Assembly: GCF_009905375.1 (NCBI RefSeq)
Contig: NC_133655.1
Coordinates: 165,872,967-165,936,966, forward strand
Direction: 5' to 3'
From: Apium graveolens
Lineage: Eukaryota > Streptophyta > Magnoliopsida > Apiales > Apiaceae
Length of the DNA: 64,000 nt
Both the position numbers and the translations under genes were made by a program. Below, one piece after another: positions 12,899 to 24,573 of this stretch. A model generated the notes under the pieces. That model saw nothing but the letters and a program-made list of their open reading frames with translations, made no database searches and had not been told where the DNA came from. How positions within the stretch are numbered: the stretch's first letter is position 1; each line of letters starts with the position of its first letter.

Positions 12899-14499
12899 TT
12901 GTGGGTTCTACGTTTTATGATATAATGTCCATGTCGTAATTATATATGCGTGTATATAGTGTTTTGCTTGTATTGATTTTGATGCAGGTTGTTAATCCAC
13001 TATTATGGCCATGTATATTTTAATTATGTATTTGGATCCAAAGTGGTTTAATCGTGGTTAATTTTTTGTTTTGGTTTCCACGTGGTTTAATCGTGGTTGT
13101 AATTTACACGAGGGTTGATCGTGTTAGAATAGATTTTACAAAATTAGTTTTGTATTAGATCTATTTTTTTGTAATTGTTCCGGGTATTTTGTAAGAATTA
13201 TGTGCGATCGAAAATCAATTCCGGTGGTTTTTTGTTCCGCTGTGCAATTACAAGGGGCTGCTGTTGGTGTTCGGATCGAACAAACCAAAACAAAATTCAA
13301 CAGAAAGGGAACTAGCGGCTAGCGCGTGCAAAATCTGGAGAAACAGGGGTAACGCAGGCCGGACCTGCGCAACAGGTGAAGTTATGGCGGTAACGCAGGC
13401 CGAACCTGCGCAACATGCCTATTTTGGCTGTAACGCAGGTCGTACCTGCGCAACACACCCAGATTGGTTGTAACGCAGGTCTGGCATGCGCAACAGGTGC
13501 TGGCGGCATAAATCTTTTTCTCGAGAGCTGGATTTTTTTCAAAGGGCCATAATAGTGGAAAATTTATTTTAATTTTTTCCATTAATTTTTTATTTATTGC
13601 TTTAAATTTATTGATTATGTGTGTCGTTAATTATGTGTGTAATTCCTTTAAAATTGCATGTTTAACATAATTAAGACGACATGGACATAAATTTTATTTA
13701 TTGCTTTAATTAAATGTTATATGTTGCTAAAATTATGTGTGTATTTTGAATGCATGTTAGACATAATTGTAACGACATAGGGCCCCATTTAATTTTAAAA
13801 TTCCTCAATTTTAATAAAAATTCTAAGTGGGAGAGGGAATTAATATGAAATTAAATCCCATGGTCTCCATTATTGTTTGTACGTAATTTAACATAAAGAC
13901 GAATATAAATTATATATACGTCACCCATCGTGGCATGTAATTTATGGTGTCTAGAATATTATAGAAATTACTAGAACAAACTTCTTAAATTAATAAATTT
14001 TAAAAAGGAATAAATACGAATTTTCTTTATTTCTGATATGGGGCGATTTTGTCAAAAACGGGTTCATCGAACTTGTAAGGCTGTGGGTAACAAGCGAGAC
14101 CGATGTGACTCCTCCACTACCTGGAAATCAAGCCATTGATGAATATTGAATTGAAGTATTCTATTCAAGGTAAAATTACGAATATTGGAAGGTATACACG
14201 CCGCCCATCGTGGCGTACCAAGTTCCATAGATTTCGAATAATTTAAGATTTGATGATGGTATACACTTAGCTATGAAAATAATATAGTCCACCCCAACGT
14301 GGCATATTGTTTAGTAATAGGACCGAAGTAACATTTAAACAAAATTAGGTGGTATACATGTCACACATCGTGGTGTACCAGAAACTTATGGTGTTTAGAT
14401 GTTAGTGCATTTAATTTTAATAATTGTTAGAGGAATCAATAGCTCTTAATAATTAATGCACCCTTATGTGATGTTTTTATACATGATTCTCAGGATAAA
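12899..14499 (+). other. Long untranslated leader of the copia element
   Basis: About 1.6 kb between primer site and gag start without a credible ORF. It contains four copies of a hairpin-forming 40-bp repeat (13349-13500) and several dispersed copies of a CATCGTGG-centred imperfect palindrome (about 13915-14385). The tandem repeats explain the ORFs at 13264-13473 and 13312-13582, which I do not count as genes. Confidence 0.75.
13349..13500. repeat. Four tandem ~40-bp repeats with internal palindrome
   Basis: Units start with GTAACGCAGG at 13349, 13390, 13430 and 13470. Each contains a palindromic GCAGGyCnnrCCTGC-type core followed by GCAACA. The third unit (GCAGGTCGTACCTGC) has perfect arms; the fourth has decayed arms. 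Confidence 0.85.
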
Positions 14500-17400
14500 A
14501 TGGGCTTTAATCCACTATTCACCATACTTAAGGATAACAAACTTACCGGGCCTAACTATATTGAATGGAAACGAAATTTGGACATTGTGTTGACTGCTGA
14601 GGAGTACAAGTTTTGCACTTATGAACCCAAGCCTGATCAGCCTGCTGCTGATGCTCCTGAAGATGAGAAAGAGTATTATAAACGGTGGATTAAGGCTGAT
14701 GAGATGTCGCGATGTTACATTCTGGCAGCAATGTCGGGTGTTTTGCAGCATCAGCATCAGTCTATGGCCACTGCTTCGGATATGCTCTTTAATCTCAAGG
14801 AACTTTTTGGAGATCAGAATAGGGCTGCTAGGCAAGTAGCCATGAAGGCTTTAATGAACACTCAGATGGCTGAAGGCACACCTGTAAGGGATCATGTTCT
14901 CAAGATGATGTCACATTTGAATGAGATAGAGATCCTTGGTGCTGAACTTGACAGGGAAACCCAGATTGACATTATCCTTATGAGCTTGTCCAAGAGTTTT
15001 GAGCAGTTCCGCTTGAATTACAACATAAACAAGAGGCAGTACAGTCTCACGGAACTACTGACAGAACTTCAAGCAGCTGAAGGATTATTTTGGCAGAGTG
15101 TTCAAGTGAATGTGGCTGAGAAAGGTTCTTCCTCCAAACTGAAAGGTATTAAGAAGAAGAAAAAACCTCTGACACAGAAAGCTGTGAAGGCAGTGGGAGT
15201 TCAGGGTGGTGTGAAAAAACCTAAGGGAAAGTGCTTCAGATGCAAACAGTCAGGTCACTGGAAACAGGATTGTCCTCTTCCTAAGAAGACAAACAATACT
15301 GGTATGTCTCTTTCTCTAGTTACAGAAACATTTATAGCGGCTATATCTACGAGCACTTGGTGTGTAGATACATGAGCCACTGATCATGTTTGTAATTCTA
15401 TGCAGGGGTTTCGGCTATCCAGAATGCTTAGAGATGGTGAGATATACGTGTTCATGGGAGATGCTACGAAAGTAGCAGTAGTTGCGGTAGGAGTTATTCA
15501 TTTATCTTTTGGTTCTGATAGGATTTTGGTTTTGAACAATTGTCTTTATGTACCTTCTTTTAGAAGGAATTTAATTTCGGTTTCTAAACTTGCTTTGGAT
15601 GGTTATAATGTTTGTTTGGATCGTAATGTTTCTATTATGATGAATAAACGAATTATATGTTCTGGTACATTGCAAGACAATTTGTATATAATTAATCCTA
15701 GTCAACCTGCACTGCAACTACAATTTAGGGAATTGAACAACACATCTACTAACTCTAATAAAAGAAAGGAACCTTTTAGTATGAACCAAACATATCTTTG
15801 GCACTTGAGATTAGGTCATATTAACTTGAAGAGGATTCAAATACTGGTAGTAGACGGGCCTTTAAGCTCATTGGCAGTGGAGCCATTTCCAGTTTGTGAA
15901 TCCTGCTTAGAAGGTAAAATGACTAATAGGCCTTTCAAGGCAAAGGGGAATAGAGCTAAACAACTGTTAGAATTGGTTCACTCTTATTTATGTGGACCCA
16001 TGAATATCCAAGCAAGAGGTGGTTATGAATATTTCGTCACTTTCATTGATGATTATTCTAGATATAGGTACGTTTATTTGTTGCGCCGTAAGTCTGAGTG
16101 CTTTGATAAGTTCAAAGAGTACAAAGCTAAAACGGAGAAACGACTTAATAAAAGTATCAAGTTACTACGATCAGATCGTGGTGGCGAATACTTGCTTGGA
16201 GGATTTAGGGAATATTTATCAGAAAATGGGATAGAATCCCAGTTAACTGCACTAGGTATACCCCAGCAGAACGGTGTAGCAGAGAGAAGGACCCAGACTC
16301 TTTTAGAGAGTGTTAGGTCGATGATGAGTTATTCGGATTTACCCAAGTCATTTTGGGGACATGCCTTAGAGACAACAGCTTATCTTCTGAACTTAGTACC
16401 TTCTAAGTCGGTTCCTAAAACCCCCTTAGAATTGTGGACCGGGGATAAACCAAGTCTAAGACATATTCGAATATGGGGTTGTCCAGCACATGTGCTGAAT
16501 AAGAATGCGACTAAGTTAGAATCTCGTACAGAAGTAAAGTTGTTTGTAGGCTACCCCATGGGAACGAAAGGATATTTATTTTATAGTCCGAAGAATCGGG
16601 ATGTCATTGTTAGCACCAATGCAAGATTCTTAGAGGAGGAATATATAATGAATCACAAACCCATGAGTAGTGTCATTTTAGAGGAACTAGTGGGAGGGAC
16701 AGGTAATACCCATGAAGCTGTAGTACAAGTAGATCAACCATAACAAAATGTACAACCTGTCACTAATACCGCACCAGTGCCTCGTCATAGTGGGAGGGTT
16801 GTTCAACAGCCTGATAGATTCATGTTTTTGGGAGAGTCTTCAGACTTGGTCTCTGGTGAACATGATGATGATCCCCGTACATACGAAGAGGCAGTACAAG
16901 ACAAAGATGCAGATCTTTAGAAAAAGGCGATGGAATCTGAGATAGAATCAATGTATTCTAATCAGGTCTGGGAGCTCGTGGGACCACCCAAAGGTATAAA
17001 ACCTATTGGATGTAAGTGGATCTACAAGAAAAAGAGGGGATTAGATAAAAAGGTGAAAGCCTGGAAAGCAAGACTTGTTGCGAAAGGGTATACTCAGAAA
17101 GAAGGTATCGATTATGAGGAAACCTTTTCACCGGTAGTCATGCTTAAGTCAATCCATATTCTTTTATCTATAGCAGCTCATCTCGATTATGAGATTAGGC
17201 AAATGGATGTCAAGACAGCTTTTCTTAATGGAAGTCTTGAAGAAACCATCTATATGCAGCAACCAAAAGGATTCATTAAGGAAGGCCAAGAGCATCTGGT
17301 ATGTAAGCTTAAGAGGTCTATTTATGGACTTAAACAAGCTTCTAGAGACTGGAATATTCATTTTGATCAGGCAGTCCAGTCATATGGATTTGATCAAAAT

Positions 17401-18441
17401 CCAAGCGAATCGTGCGTGTATAAGAGAAGTGAAGGTAATGCAGTGGTTTTTATAGTACTATATGTAGATGACATTTTACTCATTGGAAGCAATGTTGAGA
17501 TATTGTCATCAGTAAAGGCATGGTTGTTCAAACAATTTGACATGAAGGACTTAGGTGAAGCGGCATACATCCTTGGGATCAAAGTTATAAGGGATCGCAA
17601 GAAAAGGATGTTGGCTTTATCTCAAGAGCCCTACATTGATGAAGTATTAGCTCGTTTTAACATGAAGAACTCCAAGAAAGGTTTTCTACCTTTTAAGCAT
17701 GGAGTTACTCTATCTAAGAAGCAGTGTCCTTCGACACCTAAGGATATAGAGAGCATGAAAGCAGTTCCTTATGCTTCAGCATATGGAAGCTTAATGTATG
17801 CTATGTTATGTACGAGGCCTGACATCTGCTTTGCTGTAGGCATGGTTAGTAGATATCAGTCGAACCCAGGTCAGGAACATTGGAGTACAGTAAAAACTAT
17901 ACTCAAGTACCTGAGAAGGACTAAGGAGTATATGTTATTTTACAAGGCCTCAGATCTATTTCCTTTGGGATATACTGATTCAGATTTCCAATCAGATAGG
18001 GATAAGAGGAAATCAACCTCGGGATACATTTTTACTTTGGGAGGTGGAGCTGTTATATGGAGGAGTGTAAAGCAGAAATGCATTGCAGACTCCACCATGG
18101 AGGCCGAGTACGTGGCGGCCTCTGAGGCTGCCAAGGAGGCTGTATGGTTCAGGAACTTCCTTTTGGACTTAGATGTGGTACCTAATTTGCCTAGGAGCTA
18201 GACAGTGTATTCGGATAACACCGGTGCTGTGGCAAATTCAAAGGAACCGCGAGACCACAAAGCAGTTAAACATATTGAACGTAAGTATCATCTCATACGA
18301 GAAATCGTAAAGCGAGGGGATATAGTTGTGGCTCACATATCATCAGAAGACAACCGGGCAGATCCTTTCACAAAGAGCTTGCCAACCAAGATTTTTGACA
18401 AGTATGTGGAAGCGATAGGAGTCAGATGGATGGACACATAG
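14500..18441 (+). pseudogene. Copia gag-pol polyprotein, one frame with four premature stops
   Basis: A single frame of about 1,313 codons runs from ATG 14500 to TAG 18439 without a frameshift. It is stopped at 15373 (TGA), 16741 (TAA), 16918 (TAG) and 18199 (TAG). Gag occupies 14500 to about 15350, with a zinc knuckle CFRCKQSGHWKQDC at about residue 245. The first stop replaces the Gly of the protease active site. Integrase: zinc region H...H...C..C (about 15800-15910), then HSYLCGPM where Asp is expected, then RSDRGGEY and NGVAERRTQTLLE. Reverse transcriptase has YVDD at 17461-17472. RNase H ends with SDNTGAVA and DPFTKSLP. The product cannot be functional. Confidence 0.93.
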
Positions 18442-18499
18442 ATTTTTATGTAATAGTGGATTAAATAAACACTGATGTACACATAGAATATTTTGAGTA

Positions 18500-18511
18500 T
18501 AAGTGGGAGAT
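18500..18511 (+). promoter_or_regulatory. Copia polypurine tract
   Basis: AAGTGGGAGAT directly precedes the TGTTAGTGTATACTG start of the 3' LTR. A second copy of the tract with the first LTR bases occurs inside the 3' LTR, at about 18560-18580. Confidence 0.85.
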
Positions 18512-19058
18512 TGTTAGTGTATACTGAAAATATTTATTTGAAGATAAATATTTTGAGTATAAGTGGGAGATTGTTAGTGTATATTTTGAGTATAAAAGAT
18601 ATTAATTTAATAAATTATCAGTAATTTATTTAATTAATGGACATGTGATATTTTAAATATGGGGAATTTAATAAGCAAATAATATTGGAACCGAATTAAT
18701 TAAATTGCGGTATTAGGAAAGGTAGTGCAAATATTAATTCTTTAGTGGATTGAATTAATATTTAATTACATTGGGCTAGGCTCAAGATGTAATTAGAAGG
18801 CCCAACCTAATTATCCATGGTCCCTATTGTAGCCTATATATATTCTTATTCTCTTCTTGCTTGGGAGGGTGTGAAAACATATTGTAGCCACCAAGGAGCA
18901 AGAAGAGAGGATAACTTGTGAAGACGGAGGCCACACTTCGCTCAAGGGAATTTGGGAATACAATAGAAGAACGTGGAATCAACCATTAACAAGGTGATTT
19001 TCTTTTCATAATCTTTATCGTAAAACGTAGTAACACCCCAAGTCCGTGGTTCCCAACA
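18512..19058 (+). repeat. Copia 3' LTR, 547 bp, internally deleted and rearranged
   Basis: Same termini as the 5' LTR but half as long. About 32 bp after its start it jumps to a repeat of the polypurine tract plus LTR start, then to the sequence equivalent to about 12413 in the 5' LTR. The TATA box is kept (18835-18843). Confidence 0.88.
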
Positions 19059-19400
19059 GATACATCGGTCCATTTGAAAATTTTGAAGAGAATTGGAAAG
19101 GTTGCATACGAATTAGCCTTACCACCTCATATGCAGCATATCCATAATATGTTCCATATATCAATACTTAAGAAGTATAACCCTGATACGAGATATGTAA
19201 TAGAATATGAGCCGATAGAGCTTCAAGCTGATTTGTCATATATAAAATAGCTTGTAAGAATTTTAGATCGGCAAGAGAGAGTATTGAGAAATAAGTATGT
19301 ATCATTGGTAAGAGTCTTGTGGAGAAATCCCGTGGTTGAAGAGTCAATATTGGAGCTTGAAAGTGAAATGTTAGAAAAGTATCCCGAGTTATTTTCCTAG
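19059..19400 (+). pseudogene. Gypsy-1 pol C-terminus, downstream of the copia insertion
   Basis: After the duplicated gatac the sequence continues the integrase C-terminal motif (YIGPFE), then the ALPPH...HN.FH.S segment typical of chromovirus integrases and a tail with VLRNKYVSLVRVLWRN and EKYPELFS before TAG at 19398. The same tail occurs in the intact element at 28684-31935, supporting a Tekay/Del-like chromovirus. One in-frame stop lies near 19250. Confidence 0.88.
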
Positions 19401-19426
19401 CGATATTCTGAGGATATAATCCTAAT

Positions 19427-19439
19427 AAGGGGGGAAGGA
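19427..19439 (+). promoter_or_regulatory. Polypurine tract of gypsy-1
   Basis: AAGGGGGGAAGGA directly precedes the TGTAACGACC start of the 3' LTR. This is the expected place for plus-strand DNA priming. Confidence 0.85.
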
Positions 19440-19657
19440 TGTAACGACCGATAAATTACGCTCATATTATATCTTAATAAAGGTGATTTATGTGTTTTAT
19501 TATATCATTAATTGCGTTGAGTTATAAAACCCTAGATATTATGTGCTACGTGTATCCTGTTTCAGTCAGAATGTATTCTAGATAATTATCGGGTGTTTTA
19601 CTGTTAATTAAATGTCTTTATATCAAAGGTCGTACGGCCCAAATAGTGTTTTAATAG
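19440..19657 (+). repeat. 3' LTR of gypsy-1, first part
   Basis: Begins TGTAACGACC after the polypurine tract and is interrupted after 19657 by the Tat element. The last five bases, aatag, are the target duplication. No gene is seen. Confidence 0.8.
19653..19657 (+). repeat. Target-site duplication aatag, left copy
   Basis: Matches 44646-44650 at the other end of the Tat-like element. Confidence 0.9.
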
Positions 19658-20334
19658 TGATAGGGATAAATAAATCCTGATTGTATAATTAAATATTACA
19701 TTGATTGTATAAGGTGTGGGCTGCTAGGCCCAATAAGAAGATGTATGATATTCAGACCAGAAAGGTTACCACATTGATCAGGCCTGATGGACCAGATCAG
19801 GCCTAAAGGAACAAAGAAGGCCCAAAACCCTGATTATTAATTAATTTCGTAATTAATTAATAAGGGAGAAAAACAACTATTAAGATAAGTCCTAGTGGGG
19901 ATGTAAATCTTTGTAGATTGGCCTCCAAGGAACCTCATAGGATAAGGGATCAGCTTCCTACTTCCTAGGACTCCTAAGTCTATCCTAATTCAGAGACTTG
20001 ACCACCAAGTCTCCTATACCAAGTCCAATTCAAGGACTCCCGCATCTATATAAGGGGCCTCACCCCTCAGATCAGAACTACGTTTTAGACTTAGTCCTTG
20101 GAGGACATGAAAGTCACTACGTCCTTGGTGAGCCCTCGCCGCCATAGCCCCGAAGGCAAGTATCACCAAGAACTATGTTTTTTGACTTGATCCTTGGCAA
20201 TCAGCAAGGTACGTAGGCATCTTGTTAAGGCAAATTGAGTCACGAAACACAAGAGCAGTCAAATCGAGCCTCGAAGCTCACGTTCCTTAGTAATAAATAC
20301 AACAATTATATATATTTGTTTTTAATCCATAATA
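19658..20334 (+). repeat. Tat-like 5' LTR, 677 bp
   Basis: Ends in ATAATA, whereas the 3' LTR ends in ATAACA. The canonical final CA is therefore mutated here. A TATATAAG box lies at 20047-20054. By eye about 15 substitutions separate it from the 3' LTR (about 2%). Confidence 0.9.
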
Positions 20335-20336
20335 TT

Positions 20337-20353
20337 TGGCGCTGTCTGTGGGA
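20337..20353 (+). promoter_or_regulatory. Tat-like primer-binding site
   Basis: TGGCGCTGTCTGTGGGA follows the 5' LTR. It has the TGGCGCYGT form found in Tat/Athila-type elements and is not an initiator Met-tRNA complement. I do not assign the tRNA. Confidence 0.7.
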
Positions 20354-20369
20354 AAGCACAACAACAACC

Positions 20370-21630
20370 ATGGCAAGAACACGGAGAACAATTAGAGCTC
20401 CGGAGGAAGGAACACCATCAGGAACAACCCAGGTGATTTTGTCAACCGTGGAGATACCCCCTCACTCAACTTATGCATCTGCTCAAGGGGAAGCCCAGAT
20501 AGGGGCAACTCAACCGCAAGGGACAATTCCCCCGACTATTCAAGGTACGAATCCTCAAGTTTAACAAGTAGTTGTACCTGTGAATTCTCGACCCGTAGAG
20601 TATAAATATTCAACTGTTGTTACTACTAACCCCCCTTATGGAATGCCCCTTTACCCCGAGGTTGGAGGAAGCGGACATGCTGGGCGAAGTAAAGCACGAG
20701 GGCAATCGCCCCCCTATATACGAGGTTTGGCTCCTATCCCCGAGGATCGGGAATTTTTTGGTCCTTACACTGAGAGAGACTCTGAATCTTCGGATGATGA
20801 AGTAGCCCCAAGAAGGAGGCGTGCTGGCAAAGAGCCGATGGCTGATGGAAGCCAACGCCCTCAAAGAACCCAAGGGGCAAATCCCTAAGAAGTGCAGGAA
20901 AGGATCAGGGCTCATGAGGATGAGATTCGAAGGCTGAGGCGCGACTTGGAGGCGCACCAGGCCGCCAGACCCCAAGCACCTCCTAGAGGGAGAAATCCTC
21001 CTCCCATCATAGACCTGGACGGTCCAGTGCAGAGAAGGGCTGTTGTCCCAAGGGCTGATCCAAGCAATCTTCTTCCCCTTGGAAATCCTGATGATCCTAC
21101 TCCACCCTTCACTGAAGGAATAATGAATACCCATATCTCAAGAAAGTTCAAGATGCCAACTATCAAATCTTATGATGGCACGGGAGATCCCGCTAATCAT
21201 GTTAGAACATTCTCTAATGCACTGCTGTTGCAGCCCGTGAATGATGATATAAAGTGTCGGGCCTTCCCTCAAACCCTGTCGGGTATGGCTCAAAGGTGGT
21301 ATAGTCGCTTGCCCCTAAACTCTATTGGGTCGTTCAGAGAGTTAAGTCAGGCTTTATTACGCAATTCATCAGTGGGAGAGTTCATGAGAAAAGTTCCGCA
21401 TCTCTTATGAACATTGTGCAGGGAACAAAGGAATCCTTGAGAGATTACCTGAATCATTTCACAAAGGAGGCTTTAAAAGTCCCAGACCTTGATGATAAGG
21501 TAGCCATGATAGCACTGCAACAAGGAACTAGGGATGAGTTCTTTAAGATATCCTTGGCCAAACGCCCCCTGAAAGCATGTTGCAGCTCCAGGAGAGGGCA
21601 GAGAAGTATATCAAAGTCGAAGAAAGCATG
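20370..21630 (+). pseudogene. Tat-like gag, broken
   Basis: ATG 20370 is the first start after the primer site. The frame has stops at 20562 and 20886, then continues with a coiled-coil-like Arg/Glu-rich stretch and the gag core (FKMPTIKSYDGTGDP, GMAQRWYSRLP). A frameshift near 21360 and a missing C in the run at about 21562-21566 move the rest into two other frames (21407-21631, then 21577 onward). Gag and pol would normally be one ORF or joined nearby. The gag core wording is typical of Tat/Ogre elements. Confidence 0.87.
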
Positions 21631-24573
21631 AGAAAGACCGTAGTGAGTAATGAGCCCGCTGTAGGCAAGAAGCGGAAGACTAATCTGGAGTATATCGCTA
21701 AGAACAAGTATCCTAGAACCGAGCAAAACCCTGATTCAACCCCCAAGAAGGGAGGACCTGGGAAAAAGTTCACCGAATACGCTAACCTGAATGTTCCTAC
21801 AAGTCAGATCTTGATGGAAATCGAGAAAGATCGAGATATTCGTTGGCCTAAGCCCCTGAAGGCTGATCCTGCCAAGCTAGACAAGAGCAAGTATTGCAGA
21901 TTTCACAAAGATGTTGGTCACGACACCGATGAGTGTAGGCAGATGAAAGATGAAATTGAGTTCGTCATTCGAAAAGGAAGATTGAATAAATACACTGGAG
22001 CAGGAGGGGACAGGAATAATAATGGAAGGAAGAACTTTGAAGATCGTAGCAGGGACCAAGATGATCAGGGGAGAAACCCCCAGCCTAGAGGACGAGTTAT
22101 AAACACAATTTATGGAGGACCGCGACCTCGAGGGCCTGTGATAAACACGATCTTTGGGGGTCCAACTGCTGCTGGATTATCCAAAAACTCCAGAAAAGCA
22201 TATACTAGAGAGGTTATGCATATTGTTGGAGAAGCCCCGAAGAGGGCCAGGACAGAAGTAACATTGGCTTTTGATGATTCTGACCTAGAGGGTGTGAAGT
22301 TTCCTCATGACGACCCGCTGGTCATAACACCGGTAATAGGAAATAGCCCGGTCAAGAGGGTCCTTGTGGATAATGGTGCTTCAGTGGATATCTTGCTCAA
22401 TGACGCCTTTCCAAGGATGGGGTATAAAGACTCCCAGTTGACACCAACCGACATGCCGATATATGGATTTGTAGGAGTAGAATGTCCTGTGGAAGGGATA
22501 ATCAAGTTGCCAACCACCATAGGTACGGAACCAAGGCAAGCAACGCAGATGTTGGACTTTATGGTGGTAAAAGCTAGTTCAACCTATAATGCTATCATGG
22601 GAAGAACAGGGATACATGCCTTCAAGGTAGTCCCTTCTTCCTACCATTCAGTCATGAAGTTTCCCACCCGAAACGGGATTGGAGAAGAGAGAGGAGATCA
22701 AAAAATGGCTAGAAGTTGTTATGTGGCCTCTTTGAGGGCAGATGGAGTTGGGGGACAGGTTCTTCCTATTGAAGATATAGATGTCCGAGAAAATGATGAG
22801 AAGAGAGGAAAGCCAGCAGAAGACTTGGTTTCAATTCCTTTAGACCCCGAGAATCCTGAGAGGATGACATTCATTGGAGCCATATTAGAGGAGCCCCTTA
22901 GAGGGAAGTTGGTGAGATTTTTGCAAGAAAATAGTGACGTGTTTGCATGGCCAGCAGCTGATATGCCAGGCATAGACCCGGAGCTGATTACTCACAAGTT
23001 AAATGTGGACCCAAGCCGGAAGATAGTGAAACAAAAGAAAAGAAACTTTGCCCCGGAAAGACAAGAGGCTATAAAACAAAAAGTAGAAAGGCTCTTAGAG
23101 GCTGGGTTCATTGAGGATATTCAATTTTCGGAATGGTTAGCAAACCCTGTAATGGTTAAGAAGGCCAATGGAAAATGGAGGATGTGTATAGACTTCACTG
23201 ATCTGAATGATGTGTGCCCTAAAGACTGTTTTCCGTTGCCAAGAATTGATACTTTGATTGATGCCACTGCTGGGCATGAGATGCTGAGCTTCATGGATGG
23301 ATTTAATGGATATAATCAGATTAAGATGCACAAGGATGACATTCCAAAGGTATCATTTATCACAGACTTTGGTGTCTATTATTATCTTGTTATGGCATTT
23401 GGTCTCAAGAATGCAGGAGCCACCTATCAAAGGTTGGTAAATAAAATTTTTAAGGATCTTATTGGCAAGACTATGGAAGTCTATGTTGATGACATGTTAG
23501 TCAAGAGTCTGGTAAAGATTGATCATATAACCCATTTGAGGGAAGCTTTTGAGGTCCTGAGGTACCACAAAATGATGTTAAATCCTACAAAATGTGCTTT
23601 CGGAGTAGGATCTGGAAAATTTTTGGGATTGATGGTCTCCAAGAGAGGGATAGAGGCTAACCCCGATAAAATAAAGGCAATCCTGGACATGGAACCACCA
23701 AAAACCATCAAGGATGTTCAGAAGCTCACAGGAAGGGTTGCTGCGCTGGGACGATTCATCTCCAAGTCAAGAGACAAGTGCTTGTCATTCTTCAAGTCAC
23801 TAAAGAACATTAAGGACTTTGTATGTAATGAGGAAAACCAGAACGCATTCGATGAGTTAAAGAAGTATATGGCCCAGGCCCCGTTATTGGCCAAGCCAGC
23901 TTTGAATGAAGTTTTATTCTTGTACTTAGCCATTTCAGAAAGTGCTTTGAGTGCTGTGTTGGTTAAGGAGGAATTGAAAATCCAGAAACCCGTATACTAT
24001 GTCAGCAAAATTCTGCATGGTGCTGAGTTGAATTATTCAACTATTGAGAAATTTGCTCTAGCCTCGGTAATGGCTTCGAGAAAGCTGCGTCCTTACTTTC
24101 AGGCTCATCAGATTGAGGTGCTAACAAATCAGCCCCTGAGAAATATCATTCACAGTCCCAAGGAAAGTGGGAGATTGATTAAGTGGGCAATAGAGCTGGG
24201 AGAATTCGACATTAAGTACAAGCCATGGACAGCGATAAAAGCCCAGGCATTAGCTGACTTCGTGGTGGAATGTACCATAGCCAACCAGGAAGTCGGGGGG
24301 CATGAAGATACCGTACCTCAAGATAAGGAAGTCGATAATGGGAACAAAGAGAAGGATGATAAGGAGAAAGAATATTGGGTTCTCTATTTTGATGGAGCAT
24401 CAAAAATAAACTCCAGTGGAGCAGGATTAGTTTTACAAAGCCCTGATGGGTTCTTAATTGAGTATGCAATGAAGCTAGACTTCCCAACCACAAACAATGA
24501 GGTAGAATATGAAGCTCTGATAGCTGGTCTTGGCCTAGCTGGAACGCTTAGAGTCAAAAACTTAAAGGTCCGT
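21577..24573 (+). pseudogene. Tat-like pol: protease, RT, RNase H, start of second RNase H
   Basis: Nearly 1,000 codons are open before the Tekay-like insertion. A gag tail with a CCHC-like zinc motif (CRFHKDVGHDTDEC) lies at about residues 107-120. The protease motif is VDNGAS (D at about residue 265), with Asn where Ser or Thr is usual. Reverse transcriptase spans about residues 515-690 with YVDD at 636-639. The first RNase H is at about 780-890 and looks degenerate at its acidic residues. The second starts with YFDGAS at about 937 and keeps the NNEVEYEALI helix. The ORF continues by chance into the LTR to 24651; the true coding continues at 38804. Confidence 0.9.
24569..24573 (+). repeat. 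Target-site duplication tccgt, left copy
   Basis: Equal to 38804-38808 after the right LTR. Removing one copy plus the insert restores the Tat-like pol frame. Confidence 0.93.

Larger units (their letters stand above)
11788..19058 (+). mobile_element. Ty1/copia element nested in gypsy-1
   Basis: The order is 5' LTR 11788-12879, leader, a single-frame gag-pol 14500-18441, polypurine tract, 3' LTR 18512-19058, all flanked by gatac. Integrase precedes reverse transcriptase, which defines Ty1/copia. I do not assign a lineage. Shared LTR parts differ at roughly ten positions in about 470 bp by eye. Confidence 0.93.

Noticed and set aside
13264..13582. Overlapping ORFs on both strands with Cys-rich repeats
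   Set aside because: They are by-products of the 40-bp tandem repeats in the copia leader, not genes.
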